DNA of 37,673 bases from positions 5,161 to 42,833 of the forward strand of contig JAKAAG010000007.1 in assembly GCA_021797085.1 (NCBI GenBank), given 5' to 3'. The DNA comes from Nanobdellota archaeon. GTDB taxonomy: Archaea > Nanobdellota > Nanobdellia > Parvarchaeales > Parvarchaeaceae. Every line of letters begins with the position of its first letter. Within the stretch, counting starts at the first letter, position 1. The notes under the pieces were generated by a model. That model was not told the DNA's origin. It was given only the letters and a program-made list of their open reading frames with translations, and ran no database searches. Positions 1 through 7,143 of the stretch are shown in pieces. The position numbers and the translations under genes were made by a program.

Positions 1-155
1 GAAAAGACTGACAGCAACGCTTCTAACCCTTTCATCCCTTTTTTATTAATATCTTCAGCTGTATCTTTAATGTAATTTTTAGAATCCGCTAATTTTCTTT
101 CTTGTGCTAACTCCTCTTCTCTGCTTATTGTATAGTCATCAAGAGATGCTCCCAT
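1..155 (-). CDS. 5' part of an unrecognised charged protein, runs off the left edge
   Basis: An open frame starts at an ATG at 155 on the minus strand and stays open to the window edge for about 51 codons. The N-terminus reads MGASLDDYTISREEEL and is rich in Lys and Glu. A good ribosome-binding site, GGAAGTGA, lies about 5 nt upstream of the ATG. This differs by one base from the archaeal consensus GGAGGTGA. No domain can be named from this fragment; the charged, helix-prone composition is all that can be said. It is divergent from the gene at 334. Confidence 0.6.
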   Translation of the reverse strand, partial: MGASLDDYTISREEELAQERKLADSKNYIKDTAEDINKKGMKGLEALLSVF

Positions 156-300
156 TTTTATCACTTCCTTTTTGTTTGTTTAAATAAAGAATATGCAGAA
201 TAGTATTACTATATAAACTTTTAGCTATTTAAAAGTGATTTTTTATATAAAATTTAAAGTGAAAATCAAAAAAGAAAAAATGGAAAACCAGAAAATTAAA

Positions 301-308
301 TTTTATAT
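301..308 (+). promoter_or_regulatory. TATA box for the HExxH protein gene
   Basis: TTTTATAT ends 25 nt before the ATG at 334. With archaeal TATA-to-start spacing this places the transcript start at or next to the ATG, so the mRNA would be leaderless. Confidence 0.5.
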
Positions 309-333
309 CTAACCTGTAATCAATTATTATATT

Positions 334-1077
334 ATGGGCCGTAAAGAGAAGCTGGAAAAATTACTTAAAGATTTAAATGCTTCCTTTGAAAGTTCAAAAC
401 TCTTAGAATACATGGATTTCAGCCCCAAAAGCTTTATTTTTAAGCCAGAGAAAGAAGATTTAGATGGGAAAGTCGTTTACAATGCATTGGCTTCGTATGA
501 TCCCGAAAAAGATAAATTTTATCTAGTTAAGGAGCTGTTCAACCCCGGCCCTTTAGATAAAGAACAGAAAATACAAAATACGGAAAGCCAAAAGGCCCTT
601 ATAATGCATGAAGAAGTGCATAGGGCCGTGATAAAATCAGGTTTGCTGGATAGATACAGCAATGATCCTGTAATAAGCTCTACTTTTTACTTGGACAAAT
701 ATCATGGCCTGCCGTTTGTTTTAGCATCCCTTAAATTTAATGGGAGAATCTCAAATTACTCTTATGTTGACAATGAACTAATTGACTTCACAAACGCTTT
801 CGATTCTTCAAGTAAACTTGTTGAATATCTTGAGGATAAGGCAAATTACAGCATTAAAAAAAGTATATATCTTTTGGATTTAACGAATTCCAAAGAATCA
901 GCGGAAGAGATAGCATACAAGCTAAATTCAGCCGGAATAAAATTCAGGGACGGTACTATGTTCGCAACCGGCAGAAAAGAAGCAATTATTTACTTTAAAG
1001 ATGCCTTTTACAAAGCTAAATTAAATGACAGCCAGAGTAGAGTATTTATAACTTACAAAAAACTTGATTTGTGGTAG
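334..1077 (+). CDS. Unrecognised protein with an HExxH motif (putative metallopeptidase-like)
   Basis: A 247-residue soluble protein with no signal peptide or clear membrane segment. The one recognisable element is HEEVH at residues 92-96, within ALIMHEEVHRAVIKSG. This is the zinc-binding and catalytic pattern of zincin peptidases (two His ligands plus a catalytic Glu). Further on, NELID around residues 147-151 has Glu148 placed where gluzincins often carry the third ligand. Both residues are seen; the peptidase function is inference, and the rest of the sequence matches no family I know. Start: the ATG at 334 sits 25 nt after a TATA box. The next gene has its own promoter, so this is probably a single-gene unit. 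It could equally be a degenerate or non-enzymatic protein with a chance motif. Confidence 0.7.
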   Translation: MGRKEKLEKLLKDLNASFESSKLLEYMDFSPKSFIFKPEKEDLDGKVVYNALASYDPEKDKFYLVKELFNPGPLDKEQKIQNTESQKALIMHEEVHRAVIKSGLLDRYSNDPVISSTFYLDKYHGLPFVLASLKFNGRISNYSYVDNELIDFTNAFDSSSKLVEYLEDKANYSIKKSIYLLDLTNSKESAEEIAYKLNSAGIKFRDGTMFATGRKEAIIYFKDAFYKAKLNDSQSRVFITYKKLDLW

Positions 1078-1147
1078 AAATTTCAATTATTAAGAAAACC
1101 TATCAGAATGGTTCAATGATTAAAAATGTATTTAAAAGGAAGAAAAG

Positions 1148-1158
1148 TTTAATATATA
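1148..1158 (+). promoter_or_regulatory. TATA box deciding the start at 1176
   Basis: TTTAATATATA ends 17 nt before the ATG at 1176 and lies inside the longer open frame that begins at 1071. It therefore supports the shorter protein start. Confidence 0.5.
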
Positions 1159-1175
1159 CACGGAGTATAATAATT

Positions 1176-1664
1176 ATGGTAGAAAGAAAAAAATTTCATT
1201 CTGTTTTATCTTCAACTGCTGTTAGGTTATCTGTATACTCCTCTTTCTTAGATTTTGGTTTAGCAATATCAGTTTTTTTCCTGCAGAGGAAACTGCTCCC
1301 TGTTGCAATGACTTCTTTTCTTTTAAACTTGTTTGACACAGCAATAGCATACTTGACGTTTGCAATAATCGGACTTTTTCTTGCAGCTATGGCCTTAAGA
1401 TTTAGAGAAAGGGTTATAACTATAACACCGCCCATATATAAAGCAGAGCAGATAAATGTAAGGAAAGTAAAGATTTCAGTACCTAAGGAGACTTTCAATG
1501 AAAAAAAAGCTACAACCGCGATTTTAAAGGTAAAGCCAGAAGACGCAAATCAAGAGATACAGAGGATAGTAACCAAAAACAAACAGGACTTCATAAAGTT
1601 CAATGGCGTCTGGTATAAAGTCGCGAAGGATAAGTTTGACAAAGTTGCAAGGCCAGATTATTAG
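1176..1664 (+). CDS. Small two-helix membrane protein of unknown function
   Basis: About 162 residues starting at MVERKKF. The frame is open back to 1071, but that extension overlaps the previous gene's stop and contains the TATA box at 1148-1158, so I chose the ATG at 1176. Two hydrophobic segments lie near residues 20-40 and 50-73. A charged C-terminal domain of about 85 residues follows, ending near FNGVWYKVAKDKFDKVARPDY-like basic/aromatic sequence. With Lys/Arg before helix 1, both termini are probably cytoplasmic. I do not recognise the family. The C-terminal domain could be a small binding module, but nothing shows a ligand. Confidence 0.6.
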   Translation: MVERKKFHSVLSSTAVRLSVYSSFLDFGLAISVFFLQRKLLPVAMTSFLLNLFDTAIAYLTFAIIGLFLAAMALRFRERVITITPPIYKAEQINVRKVKISVPKETFNEKKATTAILKVKPEDANQEIQRIVTKNKQDFIKFNGVWYKVAKDKFDKVARPDY

Positions 1665-1707
1665 TTTAAATAGATAGTAATTTAACTTTTAACAACCTCA
1701 TAATTAA

Positions 1708-2061
1708 ATGAAAGGGCAAGGACTCCCAGTTTCGACATTAATTATAATATTGTTAGGTCTGCTGATTTTAGTCTTAGTGGTGATATTTGTTATTTTGCCG
1801 ATTTCAAAAACCTCAAATTCAATAAAACCTCCCGCTTCAAATGTGAGTTCATTTGAGTTTACTTGTAGTACAGATTGTAGTTTGGCGAGTAGCCCAAATC
1901 CCGCAAGCACCTCTTTTTGCACAGCAACAATGCCAGGTTACTCCTCTTTACACTGCTATAGTCAGATACCTGGCACTAGCAGCTATTTCTATGACGGTGG
2001 CAGCTGTGTTTACACAGATACTTATGGTAAAACCATAACTGCTGACAGCAGCGACTGCTGA
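1708..2061 (+). CDS. Cys-rich secreted protein with a type IV pilin-like (class III) N-terminus
   Basis: A 117-residue protein. It begins MKGQGLPVSTLIII, followed by about 25 uninterrupted hydrophobic residues. A short basic/polar leader with KGQ directly before a long hydrophobic helix resembles archaeal class III signal peptides (pilin-like proteins cut by a prepilin peptidase). The outer domain is rich in Ser, Thr, Pro and Tyr and has six cysteines (two as CSTDC, then four more, the last being the C-terminal residue). That suggests up to three disulfides in an exported mini-domain. No Glu is present at the usual +5 position, so it may be a membrane-anchored surface protein and not a fibre pilin. 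The gene stands alone, with 46 bp before it and 203 bp after it. Confidence 0.6.
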   Translation: MKGQGLPVSTLIIILLGLLILVLVVIFVILPISKTSNSIKPPASNVSSFEFTCSTDCSLASSPNPASTSFCTATMPGYSSLHCYSQIPGTSSYFYDGGSCVYTDTYGKTITADSSDC

Positions 2062-2264
2062 AGTTGAATTTTTGCTAAAGAAGTTTAATGATTATAAAAT
2101 TCCGATAAGGCCAACAATCAGATTTGTTTCAATAACTAGAAAGGTAAAGAAAACTATAAATTGTACTGCTTTAAAATAATTGTATGTTTGAATTTTATGA
2201 ATGCGAGTTTTATTTGATTAATCAAACTAAAAATTTTATTATTAAGGGGTTTCTTTAATATAGT

Positions 2265-3053
2265 ATGGTTTCCGTTACATGGTTAGAAGGCTTTGATCCT
2301 TCTTATATATTCAAATCAAAACAAGATTTTAAAAATTGGCTCTTATCTCATATAGATCTTACTTATCTACCTCCATACTTCCCTGAAAGCAAGTTAAAAG
2401 AGTTCATAAAAAAGGCAATTGATTATGGGTTTAGAAGAGTATGTATACCCATAACTGCTCTTTCAAAAGCCCAAGAGTTCATGGGCCAGTCAGATAAACT
2501 CGAATTGATAACCTTTATCTCCTCTTTTCATGGCAACAGAAACACAATAGAAGAAAAAAAGCAAGCATGCTCTTCAGCTATATCCTTTAAAACAAGCGAA
2601 ATAGAATTCAGCCCAAATCTGTCGTTATTAACAGATAACCCTGAATTGTTTAAGGAAGAAATCAGTTCTCTTTTGGAAATGACGAAACAGGCAAATAAGC
2701 AATCAAAAGTCTACCTTGAGATAGATAAGTTACCCGATGACTTAATAGAAAATGCAATTAAATTGTCACAGGAATGCTCGCCAGACTATATAAGTATTTT
2801 TATAAGGTTACTGGAAGAAGAGACTTATGACGGCGAGAATCTTAACTTTTCAAAGGAATGGTTTGAAAAAATAGACAAGGCGCTTGGAAAAGACAAAAAA
2901 ACAAACCTAAAAGTATACGGAAGGATAGACAACTTTAATAATCTCCTGCCAATTCTTTACCTTGCAACAAAATATGGTTGGAACTTTGATAATTTTAGGA
3001 TAGGTACCGAATATGGGTTTGATATAATGGATGGTTTAGATACCTCAGAATAG
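2265..3053 (+). CDS. DeoC-like (deoxyribose-phosphate aldolase fold) protein, apparently lacking the Schiff-base lysine
   Basis: A 262-residue protein whose landmarks follow the DeoC/DERA TIM barrel in order: IDLTYLPP (30-37, cf. IDHTLLKP), AIDYGFRRVCIP (51-62), the TFISSFHG strand (83-90, cf. the vigFPlG strand), EIEFSPNLSLL (112-122, cf. EIDMVINIG), VYLEIDKL (149-156), DYISIFIR (174-181) and LKVYGRIDN (215-223), then FRIGTEYG (244-251, cf. RiGtSsG). In DERA the Schiff-base Lys lies in the FVKTSTG strand; here the corresponding stretch DYISIFIR has none. Lys216 matches the second active-site Lys. Asp of the proton relay appears as Glu114. The fold call is inference from scattered motifs; aldolase activity is doubtful. 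The next gene is convergent. Confidence 0.55.
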   Translation: MVSVTWLEGFDPSYIFKSKQDFKNWLLSHIDLTYLPPYFPESKLKEFIKKAIDYGFRRVCIPITALSKAQEFMGQSDKLELITFISSFHGNRNTIEEKKQACSSAISFKTSEIEFSPNLSLLTDNPELFKEEISSLLEMTKQANKQSKVYLEIDKLPDDLIENAIKLSQECSPDYISIFIRLLEEETYDGENLNFSKEWFEKIDKALGKDKKTNLKVYGRIDNFNNLLPILYLATKYGWNFDNFRIGTEYGFDIMDGLDTSE

Positions 3054-3080
3054 ATATTTTATAGTTTGAAAAGGTCATAG

Positions 3081-4235
3081 CTACATCTTTTTTAATTTTT
3101 CAATCTCTTTTTTCACTTTTTGGTCGTTTTCTATCTGAATACAAGTATCAACTGCTGCGATTATCGTTTTTCTTAGCTGGCCCAATGAATCATTACTACC
3201 AGCCAATTCTCTAAACCTATCTGAATGGCCTGCCACGCTTTTCGGAGCTATCTTAAAGTCAATATGTCCAGTGGGAACGGCTTTGCTGACGTTTGCTTCA
3301 TCTGTTGCTCCTATCTGTTGATCCCTTTTTTCGTAGAGCTTTGCTGCATTTACTCCTTGTTTTTTCAAGTTATTATACAATATTTTGTCTATTACTAGGG
3401 CATTTTTATACTCCTTATATATCGGAGTTATCTGCTTGATAGTAACCTTAGTTTTATAAGTTTTTCCTATTCCTATTGCTATCTTTTTTATTCTATTATA
3501 AGTGTGTATCAAGTAACTGGTTTTAGTACTTCTTAAGTCTATTTCAAGTATGCTTTTATCGGGTATGATATTAGAAGCCTTTCCTCCTTCTTTTATATAC
3601 ATTCCAACTAATACATGCATATATTTGTTGAAAGATGCAGTAGCGTTTCTTATGCTCAAGTAAGTTGCAATAAGCGCATCAAGTGCATTTATCCCCTTCT
3701 CTGCTTCTTCCAGATGGCTGGCTTTGCCTTCAAAAATAATTTCAGTAGTTATATCTGCAGGCGACTGGCAACCAACACTCCACTGCGAATCTGGATGCAC
3801 TCCTATAACAAAATCTATATCTTTAAACGCTCCTGCTTTAACAAGCATGTCTTTGCTTCCAGCATATTCTCCAATGCCTTCTTCGGACGGAGTGCCGATT
3901 ACGACTATTTTTCCTTTGTAACCTTTTTCTTTTAGTTTTATGGCAGTTCCAACTGACCAAGCGGCTATAAGATTATGTCCGCAAGAATGCCCATTGGGCA
4001 AGGCATCTTCCTCACACAATAAGCCAACAACCGGCCTTCCGCTGCCGTATTCCGCTCTAAAGGCTGTTTTCATTCCTTTGTATGGCTTCTTTATTTTAAA
4101 GCCATTTTTCTTTAGAAAGTCAGAAAGCAAAGCGGATGTTTTGAATTCCTTGCTGCCTATCTCTGCGAGATTGAATACCTCTTTCGAAATTTTATATATG
4201 TCGTTAAATCGGCCATAGTCATTGCTTATGTTCAT
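3081..4235 (-). CDS. M20 family (M20D-type) amidohydrolase/peptidase
   Basis: A 384-residue cytoplasmic enzyme of the amidohydrolase M20D group (p-aminobenzoyl-glutamate hydrolase, ACY1L2/PM20D2-like dipeptidases), which cleave amide or peptide bonds with a metal centre. Visible motifs are DALPNGHSCGHN (residues 77-88, His/Cys metal site), GTPSEEG (114-120, catalytic Glu and metal Glu), GVHPDSQW (145-152), the dimerisation-domain motif KASHLEEAEKGINALDA (171-187) and a final His in VAGHSDRF near 335. Length fits the family. It is transcribed divergently from the gene at 4305, with only 69 bp between the start codons. The substrate cannot be deduced; a dipeptidase or amino-acyl amide recycling role is most likely. 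Confidence 0.85.
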   Translation of the reverse strand: MNISNDYGRFNDIYKISKEVFNLAEIGSKEFKTSALLSDFLKKNGFKIKKPYKGMKTAFRAEYGSGRPVVGLLCEEDALPNGHSCGHNLIAAWSVGTAIKLKEKGYKGKIVVIGTPSEEGIGEYAGSKDMLVKAGAFKDIDFVIGVHPDSQWSVGCQSPADITTEIIFEGKASHLEEAEKGINALDALIATYLSIRNATASFNKYMHVLVGMYIKEGGKASNIIPDKSILEIDLRSTKTSYLIHTYNRIKKIAIGIGKTYKTKVTIKQITPIYKEYKNALVIDKILYNNLKKQGVNAAKLYEKRDQQIGATDEANVSKAVPTGHIDFKIAPKSVAGHSDRFRELAGSNDSLGQLRKTIIAAVDTCIQIENDQKVKKEIEKLKKM

Positions 4236-4275
4236 ATAAACTTGTATACTTGGGTAATTTAACAGTTTCCTTAAG

Positions 4276-4284
4276 TTTTTATAC
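4276..4284 (+). promoter_or_regulatory. TATA box for the PsbP-like protein gene
   Basis: TTTTTATAC ends 20 nt before the ATG at 4305, consistent with a leaderless transcript. It lies in the short divergent spacer shared with the M20 gene. Confidence 0.45.
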
Positions 4285-4304
4285 TTCTGAATGTTCTATA
4301 GATT

Positions 4305-5057
4305 ATGGGATTATTAAAAGTCTTATTTTATATAATAATCGCAATAATTGTGTTTTCATTAATTTCTACCTATGTAATAAATATAAATGCGCCTGAAGTT
4401 GCGGGTTTAATCGGCCAGTCTGTAGTTTCTTTTTTCAAGGGAGCTAATTCAAATAATACAATGGTTTCAAATGGAGTTAATTTCTCTTATCCAGGAAACT
4501 GGCTTATTTTCTCTCCTTCTGTTGTAAATGGGGTGCCAATCCTTTCACAGAATACTAGCATTTCCAAAGGGATATCAAACGAGCTTACAAATTCTTCTGT
4601 GTCAATAATAATACCAAATTCATACGTTTCTAACATTATCGGTGACATACCAAGCATGATATCCGGAGCATTGTCAAAGAACCTGAGCCTTGCAAGTATT
4701 AGTAAGCTGATAAAAAACGTCAATTTAGTATTAGTGTCTGATTTTAATATTCCAGCCAATTTTTCAAATACTACAAACATAAATGAAGTAAGCGGTTTTC
4801 TAAGTTCTTTCAAAATAAGCACATTAAATTATTCAAATATTAACCTGTCCGGCAAACCCGGGGTTGTCATAACTGACAGGAATATCAGAATACCGCAGAT
4901 TGAGAACATATCCTTCAAATACGTTAAAGTTGCCATAGCGGTTACTGGCAAAACCGTCTGCATGGTTTTCGGGTTGGCTTCACAAAACAGTTCAATAAGC
5001 ACTGTCAACATGGCTTTTAGCAGAGTAGTCGAAAGCATAAAGTGTAAAGAGCAGTAA
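4305..5057 (+). CDS. Membrane-anchored extracytoplasmic protein, PsbP-like domain
   Basis: A 250-residue protein with an N-terminal hydrophobic anchor at about residues 4-23 and a Ser/Asn/Val-rich outer domain. NGVNFSYPGNWLIFSP (around 57-72) resembles the opening of PsbP-like and lipoprotein folds (sFsyPsnW). Later strands alternate hydrophobic and polar residues, fitting a beta-rich fold. There is no lipobox; anchoring is by the N-terminal helix. Many NxS/NxT sites suggest an N-glycosylated surface protein. The PsbP relation is inference from one motif and general architecture. It has no close operon partner; the next gene downstream on the opposite strand is tRNA-Phe. Confidence 0.6.
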   Translation: MGLLKVLFYIIIAIIVFSLISTYVININAPEVAGLIGQSVVSFFKGANSNNTMVSNGVNFSYPGNWLIFSPSVVNGVPILSQNTSISKGISNELTNSSVSIIIPNSYVSNIIGDIPSMISGALSKNLSLASISKLIKNVNLVLVSDFNIPANFSNTTNINEVSGFLSSFKISTLNYSNINLSGKPGVVITDRNIRIPQIENISFKYVKVAIAVTGKTVCMVFGLASQNSSISTVNMAFSRVVESIKCKEQ

Positions 5058-5099
5058 TGCCTTGTGTTATACAATGTATAAGTTATTTTTTGGAAAGTG

Positions 5100-5171
5100 T
5101 GGAGCTAGAGGGATTTGCACCCTCACCGTCACGAGCTTCAGTCGTGTGCCCTCCTGTTGGGCGATAGCTCC
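5100..5171 (-). tRNA. tRNA-Phe (anticodon GAA)
   Basis: A 72-nt cloverleaf on the minus strand. The acceptor stem GGAGCTA pairs with TAGCTCC and the discriminator is A. The D stem is GCCC/GGGC with loop AACAGGA. The anticodon stem is CACGA/TCGTG around loop CTGAAGC, giving anticodon GAA. The T stem is GAGGG/CCCTC. No intron and no encoded CCA. Odd point: the T loop reads TGCAAAT, so position 55 is G in place of the near-universal U (pseudouridine 55). A15-U48 pairing is intact. A TATA-like TTATTAATATTAATC lies at about 5190-5204 in the correct place for a promoter. Confidence 0.9.
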
Positions 5172-5208
5172 AAGATTATGATTGCTTGATTAATATTAAT
5201 AATTATAC

Positions 5209-6243
5209 TCACTCAAATGAAAATTTGCATACTTCATTATTAATGGCAGAACACTCCTTTTCGTTTAATTTTAACATAGTTCCGGTTATCTTGTAGGAAA
5301 GGCCGGAAAGCACGCTTCCTAGAAGAAAACACCTTTTTTCTATTGCGTCATCAACGTGGAGCGCATTAAACGAATTGTATACATCTACCTCTAAAAAATA
5401 CCCCAGGTCTGTTTTTAACGTCTTTATTTTTCCGAATCCGCTTAGAATAGAGATTATGCTCAAGTCATTTAAACCGTACTTTTCCTTTATAACCTGCAGG
5501 TTGTACTGTTGGTACAACTTTGCTAGCTCTTTTCCTGCTTGGTTTTCTATTCCATATACCCCTTGTCCGATTATCTTTCTTAATTTACTAAAAAGATAAG
5601 GAAAGTAAACAACAGGTATTATTTCGGAAGGGATCGAATTTACAAAAATGTCTGTTTCATCCTTGGTTATTTCTACTGCCCTTAAATTTTGGTTTTTCTC
5701 ATCGAATATCTGAGAAGGTATGTAGGAATATTCTCCCTTCTCATCCTTTACATCTATATTGAAGTAATCCATGTCTGAATCACCAGTACTTCTGCACTTC
5801 TCTTCGGTAACCTCCACATCTCTGTTTGTTATTATTCTGTAGATCCCGGTTAGTATACCTATGCTGTTAAAACAGTAAGGGGAATTTGATATTAAATTCA
5901 AAAATGAATTTGCACTACCATCTATACTTATCTTGTAGACATTTAAGTCACTGGATACTTTATTTATACGCCCCAGCCCCATTCCCTTGAAAAGATCGAA
6001 TATTTCTATTTCTGTTCTTTCTTCTCCTCTTATTTTTAATGACTTTCTTTTTATTAGATCTTGAAGAAAAGAATAAAAAACTGTAGATGAAACTTCTTGA
6101 AATATACTTTTAGTTGCAAGTCCTAGTATCATATTAACGGAGTTTTGCAGCGATTCTAGACTACCTTTTGGCAAAACCAGTACACGAATCTTGTTTAATA
6201 GATAAATGCCTCTTTCGTCATCGTACTCCAGCTTTATTTCCAT
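5209..6243 (-). CDS. Protein with two tandem V4R (4-vinyl reductase-like) domains
   Basis: A 344-residue soluble protein that appears to be an internal duplication. Each half ends in a V4R-type signature: GILTGIYRIITN then VEVTEEKCRSTGDSD (about 129-156), and GSVLSGLSYKITG then LKLNEKECSAINNEVCKFSF (about 309-343). V4R is a predicted small-molecule-binding fold related to Bet3/TRAPP, found in BchJ and in archaeal regulators. The C-terminal copy is closer to the pattern (hydrophobic-G-x-hydrophobic-G, E-x-x-C, C-x-F). No DNA-binding domain is visible, so a ligand sensor or scaffold is as likely as an enzyme. It is divergent from the DUF929 gene with only 50 bp between starts, sharing a TATA region. 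Confidence 0.65.
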   Translation of the reverse strand: MEIKLEYDDERGIYLLNKIRVLVLPKGSLESLQNSVNMILGLATKSIFQEVSSTVFYSFLQDLIKRKSLKIRGEERTEIEIFDLFKGMGLGRINKVSSDLNVYKISIDGSANSFLNLISNSPYCFNSIGILTGIYRIITNRDVEVTEEKCRSTGDSDMDYFNIDVKDEKGEYSYIPSQIFDEKNQNLRAVEITKDETDIFVNSIPSEIIPVVYFPYLFSKLRKIIGQGVYGIENQAGKELAKLYQQYNLQVIKEKYGLNDLSIISILSGFGKIKTLKTDLGYFLEVDVYNSFNALHVDDAIEKRCFLLGSVLSGLSYKITGTMLKLNEKECSAINNEVCKFSFE

Positions 6244-6264
6244 ATACTAGATAAATTAGCAAAA

Positions 6265-6272
6265 TTTATATG
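6265..6272. promoter_or_regulatory. Shared divergent TATA element midway between two start codons
   Basis: TTTATATG on the plus strand (CATATAAA on the minus) is centred about 25 nt from the ATG at 6294 (plus) and about 25 nt from the ATG at 6243 (minus). Both genes would be leaderless from one central element. It overlaps the alternative upstream ATG at 6270, which argues against that start. Confidence 0.5.
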
Positions 6273-6293
6273 CTTTTAAATATTGTACTTAAG

Positions 6294-7082
6294 ATGGATA
6301 GTTTGAAGTTTAAACTTAAAACAATAATTTACATGTTTGTGACTCTACTAGCAGTAATAATCGTCGTCGTTTTGTATCTGCTCTTCTTTGTGAATGGTTC
6401 AGCTACAAAAAGCGTTGGAAACAATTGGTTTAGCATAAATGGCGCTTCTCCAATAATCAATAACGGTAAATTATGGGTAAATTTTGCAGGCATTGAGGGT
6501 TGTGAGTACTGCGCTGTAGAAAGATATGCATTTTTCGATGCATTAAGCAACTTTGGGAATTGGACATATTACGGAAAGGCAATAACTATAAGCACATTGC
6601 CAGTAACAAACTATTCACAGCTTCCGCAAATAGATACTCTCTTTTATCATGCATACGAGGGAGATTGGACACTAAACTTTCTTAATCCGCATTTGGTTTA
6701 CACCTCTAAATACGTTAACTTTACTTCCGAGGAGCTTTACAATGACGTGTACCCTAATCCTTCTCCATTACAAGTGTTTACTCCTCTTGAAAACAAATAT
6801 GCAACAAAATATGACCCACAGGGGGCAGTTCCTTTTTCACTTATAGGCGGAACTTTCTTTGAAGTTGGGGCCGGCTCTAGCTTAGTAAGCAACGGAGTTC
6901 CTATAATATTCGCTGCTAATGGGACTGGGTACATGCCAAGTTATATAATAAACCAATTCAATACCACTGGCTCTGCAATAAACAAAGGAATAACCTCGGA
7001 AGCCAATTACATAACAGCAATGATATGCCAAGACATAAACAATGCCGCACCAGTTTGTTCCTCTTCCTTACCATCAGTCTGA
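6294..7082 (+). CDS. DUF929 family membrane-anchored thioredoxin-like protein
   Basis: 262 residues from MDSLKFK; the in-frame ATG at 6270 lies inside the TATA box, so I use 6294. An N-terminal helix (about residues 9-34) anchors an extracytoplasmic domain. GIEGCEYCAVERYAFFDAL (about 69-87) carries a CxxC motif as in thioredoxin folds, and the following FYHAYEG, TPLENKYATKYDPQGAVPF and IGGTFFEVGAGSS segments match the general DUF929 pattern known mainly from Sulfolobales and Thermoplasmatales. A second Cys pair (MICQDINNAAPVC) near the C-terminus could form a disulfide. The likely role is thiol-disulfide exchange or thiol-linked chemistry outside the cell; this is inference. Confidence 0.75.
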   Translation: MDSLKFKLKTIIYMFVTLLAVIIVVVLYLLFFVNGSATKSVGNNWFSINGASPIINNGKLWVNFAGIEGCEYCAVERYAFFDALSNFGNWTYYGKAITISTLPVTNYSQLPQIDTLFYHAYEGDWTLNFLNPHLVYTSKYVNFTSEELYNDVYPNPSPLQVFTPLENKYATKYDPQGAVPFSLIGGTFFEVGAGSSLVSNGVPIIFAANGTGYMPSYIINQFNTTGSAINKGITSEANYITAMICQDINNAAPVCSSSLPSV

Positions 7083-7114
7083 TTCCTAATCTTTATGCTT
7101 AGGTATTCAAAATA

Positions 7115-7122
7115 TTTATATA
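7115..7122 (+). promoter_or_regulatory. TATA box deciding the start at 7144
   Basis: TTTATATA ends 21 nt before the ATG at 7144 but only 6 nt before the ATG at 7129, so the first ATG would lie outside the transcript. Confidence 0.55.
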
Positions 7123-7143
7123 GAATTAATGTTTTTATTTGAA

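Noticed and set aside
1071-1175. N-terminal extension of the small membrane protein
   Set aside because: It overlaps the previous gene's stop and contains the TATA box at 1148-1158; its sequence is Lys-rich and unlike a leader.
2062-2264. Possible small RNA or gene in the longest spacer (203 bp)
   Set aside because: No open frame, stable hairpin or promoter beyond the AT-rich region before 2265 could be seen.
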